Part shown: positions 43,916 through 55,738 of the stretch, in pieces
How the letters are laid out: the number at the start of each line of letters is the position of its first letter
How positions within the stretch are numbered: position 1 is the first letter of the stretch
Assembly: GCA_026120035.1 (NCBI GenBank)
Contig: JALRME010000010.1
Location: forward strand, 1,054,001 to 1,118,000
Direction: 5' to 3'
Origin: Coleophoma eucalyptorum
Taxonomy: Eukaryota > Ascomycota > Leotiomycetes > Helotiales > Dermateaceae
Length of the DNA stretch: 64,000 nucleotides
Notes under the pieces: generated by a model
Told to the model about the DNA's origin: nothing
Databases searched by the model: none
Seen by the model: only the letters and a program-made list of their open reading frames with translations
Made by a program: the position numbers and the translations under genes

Positions 43916-45972
43916 ATGAAGATGAAATTTGTTCCAAATTCAAATCTAGTACTTCCTGAGACGTCAGAAACTGTCGAAAATAGCGATATGGTGGCTACTA
44001 CCAGGCAGCTTCCTGTGACTCTGATATCGGGATTTCTTGGTTCTGGGAAAACTACCTTGCTAGAGCACATTTTGAGCTCGAAAGAGCATGGACTCAAGAT
44101 TGCTGTCATCGTAAATGACATGTCTTCGTAAGCAACAGAAAATCCTGCAGAAATAAAAAGACCATAAGACAGGACTGATAATTCATAGTATAAATATTGA
44201 TGCCAGCCTCATTCAACAACACATCGTTTCCCAGAGCAAGGAGAAGCTCATCCAACTTCAGAATGGGTGTATCTGCTGCACCTTACGGGGAGATCTGCTG
44301 GACGAACTCGTAAAACTTGCGCGTACAGATGAAGTCCAATATGTTGTTATTGAGAGTACTGGAATCTCTGAACCGATGCAAGTCGCCGAAACGTTTACTA
44401 CTGAGTTTACTACGGTGATGCTCGAACAAGGAGGAGCCGCTGGACTAGAAGAGAGCGCTATATTGAAGGAAGTGTATGCAGTAATACCTGGAAACATATA
44501 TTAGGGGCTAACATTTGAGGAAGTGCTGACTTAGGAGGTCTCCATAAAGTTGCTCGACTCGATACAACAGTTTCCGTCATCGATGCATTCAATATATTCC
44601 AAAACTTCTCGACATCTGAATTCCTGTCCGATCGTTATGGTAGCGAGAACATTATACCAGAGGATGAGAGAACAATCACCGACCTAATGGTTGACCAGAT
44701 AGAGTTTGCGGACGTAATTATTGTCAATAAGATTGATCTTGTTGATGATTCCATGAAAAGCCGAATCCTATCACTTGTTCGAAAACTTAATCCTTCTGCG
44801 CAAGTCATTGAGGCCAAATACAGCACGGTTGATGTAAGGCGTATTATCAACACAAACTTGTTCTCGTTTGAAAGGGCTATAACAGGAGCTGGTTGGCTAC
44901 GGAGCTTACACGAGCTCACACAGCGTGAAATCGGAGGGAAATCAGTTATAGCCCCTAAACCAGAAACCGAAGAGTATGTTGTTCTGAAATGAAAAGTCGT
45001 CATGTTCTGGTTAGTGACATATATAGGTACGGAATTTCAAGTTTTGTCTATCGTACTCGAAAGCCGTTCCATCCCAAAAGGCTATTCAACCTCATTCACG
45101 ACAAATTCATTGTTCTCCAGAATGTCGAACATTTAGACGATGAATCTCAGCACGAAGATAGCAGTGATACAGATTCTGTCATGGATACCGATGTCACAGA
45201 GGAGGATCCCGATAGTCCCATCAGTTCTGATACAGACATGGAGGATGACCTACATAAGAAAGACTTCTCGAGAGAGATTGATCCTGCGGTATGACTCTAG
45301 TGGAAGTTAACTCCCATCTTTGAACTAAAACTTGCACAGGAAATTCTGAAGAACAAGAAAGGCAGTATTGCTTTTAGTGGACTGCTACGGTCCAAGGGTT
45401 TCTTTTGGCTTGCTACCCGACCAAACCAGCATGGAGAGTGGAGTCAGGCAGGAGCAATTCTTACTCTTCAAGGTGGAGGACCATGGTTTGCTAGTATTAG
45501 CCGAGGTATGTTGCAGATGATTCGGTTATTTGATAACCAAGAAATTGTGTCAAGAGACATGCTTGGCTGGTCCATAAAAGTCTCCTAAAGCTAACCAGGC
45601 ATAGATTCTTGGCCTGAAGATCGGGACGTCGTGCGAGCCATTGAGGCCGATTTCTTTGGCAAATGGGGTGATCGAAGAAATGAGCTCGTCATGATTGGAG
45701 AAGACCTTGACCAAAGGGCTATAAGTGATGTTTTTGACCAAGCATTACTTACAGCACCAGAGATGCGACGATGGGAGCGAGTTATGGCAAACAAAAACCT
45801 CACAATCGAGCAGGCTGAGAATACACTTTGTCAAATATTTGAAGGTAAGGGGATTCAGATATACCTTATCTGATATTCATATACTAAATCTTATACAGAT
45901 GGCTTTGAAGATTGGGGAACAATTATAACAGAGGATAGTGATGAAGGAGAGGGAAAAAACCATAGACACTAG
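43916..45972 (+). CDS. CobW/COG0523 G3E GTPase, zinc metallochaperone-like
   Basis: Seven exons: 43916-44127, 44189-44473, 44524-44973, 45027-45288, 45340-45505, 45599-45844 and 45899-45972, giving 564 aa. Walker A is GFLGSGKTT (39-47), the metal-binding CxCC motif is GCICCTL (Cys98, 100, 101), and ESTGISEP and the guanine-specificity NKID motif follow. The C-terminal CobW_C domain includes [18 protein letters not shown], then an acidic linker of Asp/Glu/Ser, then [11 protein letters not shown] and [11 protein letters not shown]. Eukaryotic relatives deliver zinc to client proteins such as methionine aminopeptidase. Intron 2 is placed to give [16 protein letters not shown]; its GTATGC start is good, the 3' end GGAAG less common. 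ATG 43916 is used; internal ATG 43988 is possible. Confidence 0.9.
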
Positions 45973-46128
45973 AAACTATGATGGTGGGGTAAGGTTATAT
46001 AACCATCAACTTTGGGTACAGCTAGTATCTAGAACCAGAGCTGAATAAAGCAGGTAATATATAGATAGCACCATGACTGGCTAGCTAGCCCTGAAACATG
46101 TGGTACGGACTCAAAGGAGTTAAAGGTA

Positions 46129-48126
46129 TTAATGTATATCAGCCTTGATCAAATCTGCGGCCTTCTCAGCCACAGCATAGACAGTAGCCATGATATTTCC
46201 GGAAACGTGACCGGGGAAGATTGATGCATCGCAAACACGTAATCCTCCAACACCCTTCACTCTGAGCTTGGTGTCCACCACTTCCCCTAGTGCGGCTGTT
46301 CCAATTAAGTGATATTGTGTGCTGATGTTGTTCTTGACGTATTCAATTCTTTTCTCCTCCGTGTCTAATTCCCTACCTGACGGAGGCAATTCTCGATCCG
46401 CGAGCGACTTTGCGAGCAATGGATGCTTGGCCACTTGGTCCATCCATTTTACCTAAAAAGTCATCTTTAGTGTCTCTTTGCTGAAGCATGCTACAGTCTT
46501 GGTTTGGTATTATATTAAGGTAAGGACTTACTCCAGCGGCAAGAATCTTCGCATCTACCTCATTACGGAAATATCCTGGATCTATTTCTGGAGCAGCTAT
46601 AGGGTCCGCTGAAGTAATATGAACTGTGCCTCGGGACAGAGGGTGCTCGAGGCACATCAATAGAGACAGCTGTTGCTTTCCAGTTGGAGGTGCCCCGAAG
46701 AACAGGATTTGGTCAGATCCTTTACCTACGTCGAGCCGACAAGGAATACAGAAAGTCTGCAGGTTTGCAAAAGTAGGATCCGTGAGTTGATCAACGATAA
46801 TCTGCTCTTGCGCCTTCTCGAACTTAGTCTTTGCTAGCGAATTCTTTTTGATATCTGCAATCGTAGATTTGATTTCTTCGGGGTCAGCCACAGAAGCATA
46901 CGAAATAAAACCCATCATCATTCCCGGGCTCGCATATACTCCTTTTCTTTCTTTTTCATATAAATCTTGTTGCGCTTTCTGGAACATCTCGGTCCTGAGT
47001 GCGTCCATCGAGTCGACACCAGGCTTTAGATCATACAGGAGTCCACCAAGTACGTGATCTTGGAAGTTGGCACCCACCGCAACATTCTCAACCTTACACT
47101 CGATTCCTACTTTCTCAAGTACTCGTGGGTCACCTATTCCGGAGAGCTCTAAGATCTGCGGGGTTTGAATCACACCCGCAGTGAGCAAAACCTCACGAGT
47201 ACCAGAGACCTGATAGGTTTTCCCATCGTACACAAATTCGACACCATTTACGACCTTGTCAGTTAACAAGATCTGTGTAGCGTATGCTCCAGTGAGGACT
47301 TTGAGGTTTCGACGACCAAGGTTGGACCTGATATACCCTGTTGCGGCATATGATCTCCGTCCAGGATCATCACTCCTATTCACAGCTCCCAAACTGGAAT
47401 AGAATCCAAGATGATCACCACTCCATGCATCCTTGATAGTCTTCTGAGACCCTGACACTGCGTATGCCGCTTCGGCAAAGTCCTCCTCTAGAGGCATGTA
47501 CCTAAGAATTTGTGATTAATTAACCTCCTATTTTATTCTGAGGAATATAGAAGAACTTACCAGTCGTTAAAGCTTGTATGAATGGGTCCATTAGTTCCAT
47601 GCCACTTTTCCGGTTCGCCATGTGGCATGAAGTGTGGGTTCTTGGACTTTAAATTAGTCTTATCAAGCGTTTGATGTTTCCGGAAGTATGGAGCCAAGCC
47701 GTTCCAACCCCAGGATTCATCACCACAAATTTTCGCCCAACCATCGTAATCTTTTCGACTTCCTCTCACATACATGAGGTAATTGATGGCAGACGAACCC
47801 CCCAGCCCTTTTCCGCGTGGCATAGAGTACACCTTCCCACCAGCGTTGGGCTGCGGAATAGATGACATGCACCAGTCATACTCCTCCCTGCCAATCAGGG
47901 TTGGATACAAAGAAGGTGTATTGACCTTCACATCGTCCATCAAATTGTTTCCCGCTTCAATGACTCCTACCGTGATTTGAGGGTCTTCCGTCAATCTTGC
48001 AGCTATGCAACAACCAGCGGTGCCACCACCGACGACTAGGAAATCATATGTCTGAGAGACGAATTCATCAACGGAGCATAGAGCACTTTTATCATAACCG
48101 TGTGTATAGTCGTTGGTGGTAGACAT
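46129..48126 (-). CDS. Intracellular GMC oxidoreductase (choline-dehydrogenase-like group)
   Basis: Exons 48126-47561, 47501-46532 and 46452-46129, with introns of 59 and 79 bp; 619 aa. FAD-binding [18 protein letters not shown] starts at residue 28. [19 protein letters not shown] is the first GMC signature, and [19 protein letters not shown] the second. The C-terminal block has [11 protein letters not shown] and [20 protein letters not shown], with the two catalytic His/His-or-Asn positions present. There is no signal peptide, so it acts inside the cell, unlike the other GMC protein at 9-10.9 kb. The insert around residues 340-460 is rich in charged residues. Substrate unknown; an alcohol or small-molecule oxidase role is the family expectation. 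It converges on the CobW gene. Confidence 0.92.
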
Positions 48127-49695
48127 CGTGAAATTTCCTCCAATTTCGAAGACAATTAAGCGAATTAATCATGTGAGGAAGGTGTAGATACAGTCAATTA
48201 GAAAAGCACTGAGGAATAGAAATATGTATATATTTTACAGTGATAATAATAGAGGCGTTAATGGCCATCGTCGTCTTATTTAAGTTTACCCCGTCTTACC
48301 CTATTCCCCGCATCATTACCAACTTCCCCTCCTCCGGCATTACCCCACACTGGCCATGATCGCGACATCTTTGGGTCCCTGCAAACCATTACCCATTACG
48401 GTAGTACACCCTTTTCTGGCCATGAATGCCAGCCGCTGTGGCTCTTCAGCAATGTAAATCAGGCTGCGAGATTTCAACTTTTAATGACTAAGCCAGGGTT
48501 AGCGTCAGAGGGAGCTTAAAGGCTCAGAGAAATACACTGCGGACTACAATATAATTTTACTTGCCATGATCTAAATCTCTGATTCCCTAATACCGTGAGT
48601 TTTAGAACAACATCCAGGCAATCCGGAAATTAAAAATAAGCCGTGGAACTTTGTTCCAACCAGTTTGGCTCCATGTTCTTCGGCTATAGGCTGCTCATAG
48701 TAAAAATTGCGGGGAAGACGAGGGGGGGCATGATACTTAACCTTGCTTCTTTATATACTCCCTTCGGACTTGTCATTACAAAATAAAACTGCTTCTCCTT
48801 CACTTCTTAAGAAAGCTGTGGTTCTACTGAGATAGGTATAATCAATATAGTGAAACATAGAATTGAACAGAGCAATAGTACTAGTAAATGGTGTATTAAG
48901 GTTGAAATAAAGGTTAAGCGTTGAGGTTGTGGCTAGTCCCGGATGTAGCTGAAAGGCGGGGTTAGTAGTTCTCACTCAGGCACGCTTCTATCTCGGTTGT
49001 GCTCTAGATGTACCACTCTACGAGTTAATGTGCCTTATCCAATTATAAAATTGTACTATATGTAGTTGGCAGACAGTGGATATGGTGGATCAGCCAATAA
49101 CTAGCTTGCGACTTTCTATAGAATAAGTTGTCCACTTACTTACTATCTCATCCTCTCCTCTTTGCTACCTTGGCGATAGTGTTTGTATACTTATTATACA
49201 TTAGATAAGAAGTCTCAGCTAGAAGCATTATACTTGATTAAGATTCAAAACAATCTGCTCGTGGCCATATTTTGTAGCAAATTCTCGTGATTTTATTGAC
49301 CTCTAACGATCATGTTAGCAACTCTAAGTTGTCCTATAGCTAAGTTATAACCTTCTTCAATTACTCAAGCAAAACCGATTCTAACACAGATTATAAGGTC
49401 TCAATTTATAGTGTACGCATTATTTATCCCAATGCCATTTTTATTTACGCTCAGGGCAAGAAAAACAAAAGTCGATGCCCTCACCTGGAGAGATCGACAT
49501 ATAACCTTTAACCCTGTTTGATTTAAAAAACCGAAGTTAGATGCGAATCACATGCTAGCAGATATGTCAGCAAGATGAAGGGTGTTATCGGCATTCACAC
49601 TAAACCTTTACAACTTTTAACCACGGGAATGTCTGCATTCAAAGATTATTTCAAGAAGCAGTTGGAGAGCTTAGTCGTGTCCATATCTTCATTGT
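48127..49695. other. Intergenic, nothing recognised
   Basis: 1.6 kb. The first part is the GMC promoter, with TATATA near 48.22 kb. Short frames only; no family motif or repeat noted. Confidence 0.5.
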
Positions 49696-51327
49696 TCACG
49701 TCATCAGATTTTCAACTAGACTCTGGACCGGGAGATCATCTGAGGGCAGTCTCTCTGCAATCTGAAGCAGGATCATCTTCGCCAAGCCACTCAAGAACCA
49801 GTAGCCGCAACACTCAGCTCTCTTGACCAACAACGCTGCCCAATGGGCTAGCACCACTAGGGCGGCTGGACTCTGCCACAAAACCATGTGGTTAAAATGA
49901 TCCGGTATTTTGTTTAGCCACGTTGTCATACCCAACCAAACCCCTTCTATCTCATCAGACGCAAAACTGGTATCACTGCATTCGACCAAAGCGGCAATGG
50001 CAGACAGCGTAGCGAAGAAATCCTGGGCACTCTCTGGTTTTCCGAACGCCTCTGACATACGGGAAGGTAGAGCAAGTAAGCATTTAAGTATCACCGAGGT
50101 CGCGTTGTTACAGGAGGAAAGTGTCTCAGAACTTCCAGACTCTGATGAGCTCCTCATTGTTTCTAGGATTCTCCTTACTTGATCGAAGACTTCCTCTTGA
50201 CGATCGGTATCGTCAGTCAATACGTTGCCAGGAGGAGGCAAAAAATCGGAGGTAGAAAACCCCCGAAGGGTGCTTATGAAAGATTGTAGTTGAAAACAGG
50301 CCGCCTGCTCTGGAATGATTCCTTGATCAAGCGCGGATTCACCCAAGCCCCATTGTGCACAACGTAGTATGCACATTATTTGCCCACCTGCCCTCTTCAC
50401 CTCATCTTCAGCCCCGTTTACTAACACACCCAAATCATGCTTACGTGCTTCTTCCCATCCGATAGAGAATTCTCGAAAGAACTGTGTGAATCGCTCATGG
50501 TGGACCTGCTTGATCGTTGTGTCGTCCGTAAGCGCAGCCAAATGACCTGCAGAAACAGCCAACAGACCGCACATCAGCCATCGCCGCTGCAGGGCTTGAG
50601 GTACAACATCCATCTGCCAGTATTGCGTTGCAGCTCGAGGATGGTCAGCAGTAGGAAGTGTGAGACTCGTTATGGTTGTGAAATGATGAAAATATGTCAG
50701 CACTTCCAAGTCAGGACCAACTAGAGAAAAGCTGCGAGAGGTCTCAGGAAGCGTTGATACGCGTGGTGGTGATATCGCAGTCTCCTTATCATCTCCTTGC
50801 TCGTCATTCCTTCCCTCATCGGCACCGGCATCTTCTTCTTCGTCAGTATTAGTGACCATCGGCATCGTCCCGGCTGCATCTGTCACCAGCGTGGCAGCGA
50901 CCTCGAAGTATCTAATTTTAGTGCCGCGGAAAAATGTCTGAAGCTTCACCGGGCGAGCATAGGAGGAAGAATTGGTAGAAGGCTCACTGAGGCCATGAAT
51001 CTCGGTCCAGTGACGTCTCATGCGTTTGGAACTTGCACAGAGATTTTCACACCCTGTCGACGTACAGCGGTAACCAGAGATAATGGGGAGAGCATCAATG
51101 GGTGGCGAAGCTGGGCTTGGCAGTGGAACATGATGTGGCTCGAAAAGATCGAGACGAGCAATGGAAGAGAGTAAACGTTGTCGCTCACCACGGTAGATCT
51201 TATGTCGTAGCAGGTGGCTTGGCAGCGCGCTTTTTTGTATTGCGTATTGGCATTCTCGACAGATTAACACGCCGTGTCTCGCATCATATATGAGAAGATC
51301 ACGTGAATCAAGTCTTATGGCTGGCAT
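49696..51327 (-). CDS. Regulator with OrsD-like and C2H2 zinc fingers plus fungal TF region
   Basis: Single-exon 543-aa protein. The N-terminus DARHGVLICRECQYAIQ has Cys23-x2-Cys26 with His38-x3-His42, resembling the finger found in DUF3505/OrsD-type proteins. A second finger has Cys88, Cys93, His106 and His111 (RCTSTGC...MRRHWTEIH). A Glu/Asp-rich linker follows. The C-terminal half (FHHFTTITSLTLPTADH, WQMDVVPQALQRRWLMCGLLAVSAGHLA) matches the fungal-specific transcription-factor helical region that normally follows Zn2Cys6 domains. So this looks like a DNA-binding regulator in which the usual binuclear cluster is replaced by two zinc fingers. It shares a divergent promoter with the reductase at 52.1 kb, which it may regulate. 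Confidence 0.85.
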   Translation of the reverse strand: MPAIRLDSRDLLIYDARHGVLICRECQYAIQKSALPSHLLRHKIYRGERQRLLSSIARLDLFEPHHVPLPSPASPPIDALPIISGYRCTSTGCENLCASSKRMRRHWTEIHGLSEPSTNSSSYARPVKLQTFFRGTKIRYFEVAATLVTDAAGTMPMVTNTDEEEDAGADEGRNDEQGDDKETAISPPRVSTLPETSRSFSLVGPDLEVLTYFHHFTTITSLTLPTADHPRAATQYWQMDVVPQALQRRWLMCGLLAVSAGHLAALTDDTTIKQVHHERFTQFFREFSIGWEEARKHDLGVLVNGAEDEVKRAGGQIMCILRCAQWGLGESALDQGIIPEQAACFQLQSFISTLRGFSTSDFLPPPGNVLTDDTDRQEEVFDQVRRILETMRSSSESGSSETLSSCNNATSVILKCLLALPSRMSEAFGKPESAQDFFATLSAIAALVECSDTSFASDEIEGVWLGMTTWLNKIPDHFNHMVLWQSPAALVVLAHWAALLVKRAECCGYWFLSGLAKMILLQIAERLPSDDLPVQSLVENLMT

Positions 51328-52139
51328 AGTACTTGATCATGATGATGCCGATACTGGCGATGATGTCTGATGTATGATTTGTGTTGGGGAAGGCGATGGG
51401 GTGGAAGAGTGATGAAATATGGCGTATATGTATGAGTTAAGTAGGTGGAGGACCAGTCGGGAGTGGGTGTTATTGTGAAATGACTTCTTATAGCTTCACG
51501 TTGGCCGGAGTAAGGGATCATAGGTTGCGCCTATCTTCTATAAGTTAACTTGAAAGCACTCTAACAAATTGAACCCATTATTATGTAATCTATTCAAGAG
51601 CTTAACTTACCTATTCCGGTCATAAACACTGTACGCTAAACCATTTCCTTGGCTTAGCTCAGACGTTGAGTGCGCTATGACGGATTTGGGTAGGAACAGT
51701 ATATGTCGTTCCGCTGCGAAACACCACATGTAGTTCCAGGTCGCCTCTCCAGCTGTCGTCAAAAACTACCTGCAGTCAACCAATTAGCCCTCCGACGGCT
51801 TCTAACCAGCATCTATCTTTGTCATCTCTTGTCTGCTTTGAAATTCCATCCGAGATCATGGTTAAATCACGTCCTTGGTTTGAAATCCGATCGCTGCTTT
51901 CGCGTTTCGATGGCTGCTTCCTCTTCCCTCGGATCAGGGATGCGTAACAATATATAAGATGGTTTCCCTGTGCACAGTATCTTACCTTCCAACTTCAAAT
52001 GAGCCAGCTGGCAGTAGCTCTTTACTTTACCTAAAGTGCAGTTTTCTTTTAATCACTTTCGTCCATCCACAAAACCATCGATCTGTCAGCTTAACCAATC
52101 CATTTTGTCCTCTCGTCCTTCTCTGTCCTGAAAGAAAGA
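51328..52139. promoter_or_regulatory. Shared divergent promoter (zinc-finger regulator / MDR reductase)
   Basis: 812 bp between the starts, with C/T-rich leader sequence just before each gene. No further gene supported. Confidence 0.5.
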
Positions 52140-53262
52140 ATGGCAAAACCAAAGAATCAGGCCGCATGGCTCATGAAGCCCGATAACCCCCTGCAGGTGG
52201 ACAATGCTCCATTACCTACGGCAGGCCCTGGTGAGCTCGTCGTAAAAAATGCAGCCATTGCTATCAATCCGCTTGATTGCCATATGCAGAATTCCGGCGT
52301 CTTCATCCAGCAGTGGCCCGCAATCTTCGGCTGCGATGTGGCTGGAGAGGTGTATGACGTTGGACCGACAGTGCAACGCTTTAAGAAAGGAGATCGCATT
52401 ATCGGGTAAGTTGACAGCCAACACCTTTAGCCAGGAGGTCCAGACTGACTTGGGCTTCCTTCTATATTGTAGGCATGCGATCAACCTGGTAAGTGGCCGC
52501 CCTCAGGAAGGTGCTTATGCTCTTTATACTGTCGTCCAGGCGGACAAAGCGGCCATCCTCCCTGATGAAATTTCCTTTGCCGAAGGTGTCGTACTGCCAT
52601 TTGCGTTGGAAGCGGCGGTCTGTGTGCTTTGCCTCAAGGAGCCGGGCGTTGCCATGCCTGGAGTCGCTACACCAGCCCTCGGTTTGCCTTATCCCTCACT
52701 GCAGGACCCGGTGCCGTCGTTGGGTAAGACACTCATTTTGTATGGCGGCTCATCTTCCGTCGGCTCTATGACAACCCAGCTGGCTGTTGCCGCCGGAATT
52801 CACGTCATCTCCATCGCAGGTGCGCATAACTTCGACTTCAGCAAGCGTTGTGGGGCAGCCCAAGTATTCGACCACAAAGACCCATTACTCATTGACATGG
52901 TTGTTGAGGCGATTAATAAATCTGGGCAACCTGATTTTGTCGGCATCTTCGATGCCATCGCCACTCCTGAGACCTATGCCAACGATCTTGCCATCCTCGC
53001 CAAGTTGGGTGGAGGTCATCTAGCCTGTGTGCATCCCCCACCTACTGACGTGCCCGCAAATGTGAAGGCGGGCATGATCTTCGCCGTCAACGATGTCGCG
53101 ACTCCTGTTTGGAAAGATTATGTAACACCAGCCTTGCGGGCCGGAAAGCTCCAGTGCCTCCCACCGCCATATATTGTTGGCAAGGGTTTAGAGCACATTC
53201 AAGAGGGGCTGAAGAAGTCTAAGGCTGGTGTTAGTGCAGTAAAGCTAGTGGTAGAATTGTAG
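52140..53262 (+). CDS. Medium-chain dehydrogenase/reductase (zinc-independent, enoyl-reductase-like)
   Basis: Exons 52140-52405 and 52473-53262 (67-bp intron); 351 aa. The GroES-like domain (about 1-120) contains INPLDCHMQNSG and FGCDVAGEVYDVG. The Rossmann domain has LILYGGSSSVGSMTTQLA (177-194), the GxxSxxG variant common in the fungal TOXD/trans-enoyl-reductase-like group. No zinc-site cysteine cluster is evident, so it should be a metal-free reductase of alkenals or enoyl groups using NADPH. No polyketide synthase lies nearby, so it is likely a stand-alone enzyme. Its divergent neighbour is a zinc-finger regulator. Confidence 0.92.
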
Positions 53263-53956
53263 TATAAGTGGACGTATAGCAAAGTGAAGGGAAGCGGTAT
53301 GTCTCTTGAAATTCGCTATTAGCAAAAATTATTTAAGTAACTATTCGATTTCTGGAGATCCTCTTGGCAATGGTAAAAGTTCATTATTGTCTGCAATGCC
53401 TGCGGACTGTCAATAGTTCGCGAAATTATGAAGTCAGTCAGTCAGTCACAGGGGGTTGGAGGTTCGCGTTAAAATGGGGAGGTTTCGAATGTGGGCTCAG
53501 AAGTTATCACTTTACTACTTATGTTTGGACCAGGTCACATCGAACACACCACAAGCGACAGAGGCATTGAGGGTACCTATTCTGTTCTCATTATTCTGGA
53601 TCACGACAGGGCTAATCCTCCTTATTATTTGCATTAACCAGAAACAATATGTGCTTGCTGATTGGCTTATTGAAGCGTATATTGTATAACCTAACATGGC
53701 CTTACTTTGTTCTCTACTCCATCCTCCAAAAAAGGTAGTGCGTACGTCTAGGGCCAAATCATAACATTAATCGGTGTCCTTCTAGGACTGTAATACGTTT
53801 GAGTTTCTAATACTAAGATATCAGGAGAGGAGAATGTGACCATTGATAATGAACCCAAGTTTGAGAATCAGAGATATATTAATGATCTTAGGCCGCTAGC
53901 TACTTGGCATCGTACTTCCCTGCTTCGCGGTATAATTAGGTTGTGCCTCTCTCTTC
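53263..53956. other. Intergenic, nothing recognised
   Basis: 694 bp with short frames only; no motif or repeat seen. Confidence 0.45.
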
Positions 53957-54953
53957 ATGTATATTTCTATCATTCTACGTTTTGCAGGACTTTTTTCATT
54001 TATAAAGGCTCACGGTGTACTTCCCGCCGTTTATGGAGTGGCTGGCTCTAATGTTTCCGTCAGGTATCAAGGTTGGTATCTCTATCTGAAAATTAGAGTG
54101 CCCACCTAACTTGCTGGTATTGAATAGTTGTAAACACTATAGCTCGGAACTGTAAAATGATCACACCCTGCCAACAAGATACCAGCATTATTCGAGATTC
54201 CGAGATCAATGCTAATATTGTCAACTTTTGCAGACGCACGGAGCTAAGGGAAAACGTCGATGTTGGTGGGAATCTCGAAAATGCGCTTGCAGCCGGTACC
54301 GTCACACAAGTCCAGTCTGGAACCGCCTTGACTGTTACTATTCACCAGGTCAGTGCGGATGGTGCTGGCCCTTACCAATGCGATATGGACCAGACTGGTA
54401 ATTCCGGTGCCAGCTTCACCAACCTTAGCGTGACCGATAATGTTCCTGGTGTCAATGGTCTTTCTCAAACCACAGCAACCGACTTCAATATTACGGTCCA
54501 GCTGCCAAGCAGCTTAACATGTAGTGGAGGTATGCAAATCTTCCAGGATATCTAAACCAAATCAATGTTTCAGTGTAAACCGCGAACCCAGGCTCTACCG
54601 GAAATCTCTGTACCGTCCATTGCCGGAACCTCTCTATTGCTGGCCCCTTTGGAGGTATGTTATCCCGACTTTTATCTTCATCCAAAGAAGTTTGTTGCTC
54701 ATCCACAATAGGTTGTTTTGCCGTGCAACAGACCGATGTGACACTAACGAGTAACACCCTCGACAATATTGTCACAGCTGACACCCTTTCTCAGTACGAG
54801 AACCAAGTTATGTCGAAACAAGCAAATCTGGATCAAGCTATCACCTGGAACCAGAATGCTGGTACTTCTGAGGCCATTGAGAATGCGGCCAATGTTAATA
54901 CCCTCCTGGAAAGAAGCGTCCTCACAGTCAACTATCCGGTCGCTAACAATTAG
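53957..54953 (+). CDS. Egh16/MAS (GAS)-like secreted protein
   Basis: Exons 53957-54071, 54143-54529, 54592-54654 and 54712-54953, giving 268 aa. The N-terminus MYISIILRFAGLFSFIKAHG looks like a signal peptide. The body carries the Egh16/GAS hallmarks: RNCKMITPCQQDTSIIRD, NFCRRTELRENVDVGGNLE, then VTIHQVSADGAGPYQCDMD, NLSVTDNVPGVNGLS, and the Cys-rich GNLCTVHCRNLSIAGPFGGC split across two introns. The family is secreted and often linked to early appressorium stages in plant pathogens, but many members occur in saprotrophs. The tail (about 70 residues) is polar. The first intron's 3' end is the least certain; the rest is well supported. Confidence 0.85.
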
Positions 54954-55738
54954 TTGGCACAGCTGCGGCGGCGAACACAATATCTTCCACCGTCGAACAG
55001 CATTAGCACGGCTAAGTTAGTGATCGGCCACTACCGTTCATATATATGTTATCATAACATTAGGAAAAGGGGAGTTGGGGTCATTGGAGAGATATCTACA
55101 TTGGCGGCTACGGTATGGTGCTTTCGTTAGTACCAACTAGAATAGAGACCGGTAAATTATGAAATACCAAAAAATTGTTCTATGATAGCTTAACCGTGTG
55201 GCTAGTAATAGTGAGCCAGAGTGCCTGGATGCGACTTAGTGAGTGGTAGAATTACGTAATTAATCCAGAATCAGAAATAGGTAAGAATTGAATGATTGAA
55301 GCACATCACAAAGCTCTCATTTACTGTGGAAATTCTTGCCCCTGTATACGAAGTGATTTTCTTATAGAAACTGTGGAAAGTTAGACTTGATCAACTTTTC
55401 ACATTGCCCAACAACATCGTCATGTGACCCTAAGAATGGGGATGAGCTTGTAGTATTAGTGATTACCTCACCAAAGTCCACTACATTCAAGCACCTATGG
55501 AGCGCTGCCAAACCTCGCTACAGGCTGCCGACTATAGAAGCGAAGGGAGGGGCATTCGGACTTTCTACATCTCACTTTACAATCCCACACCCACAGAAGC
55601 TACCAGCTTAAACAACTCAAATGACAGTTTTGCAGACTCTAATCCTTTTGAATCATTTCTTTTTGCGAGTCTGTGCAGTCGAGTGAAAACACTAAAAACG
55701 ATCACTTCAGCTTAAGAGAAAATCCCTGGATTGTAGGT
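54954..55738. other. Intergenic, regulator upstream region
   Basis: 785 bp between the Egh16-like gene and the Zn2Cys6 gene. No gene supported. The reading frame of the regulator is open upstream of its ATG to about 55673, but only with a GTG. Confidence 0.5.

Noticed and set aside
49575..49826. Plus-strand 83-codon ATG frame overlapping the zinc-finger regulator's 3' end
   Set aside because: Mostly overlaps the coding exon of the minus-strand gene and has no motif of its own.
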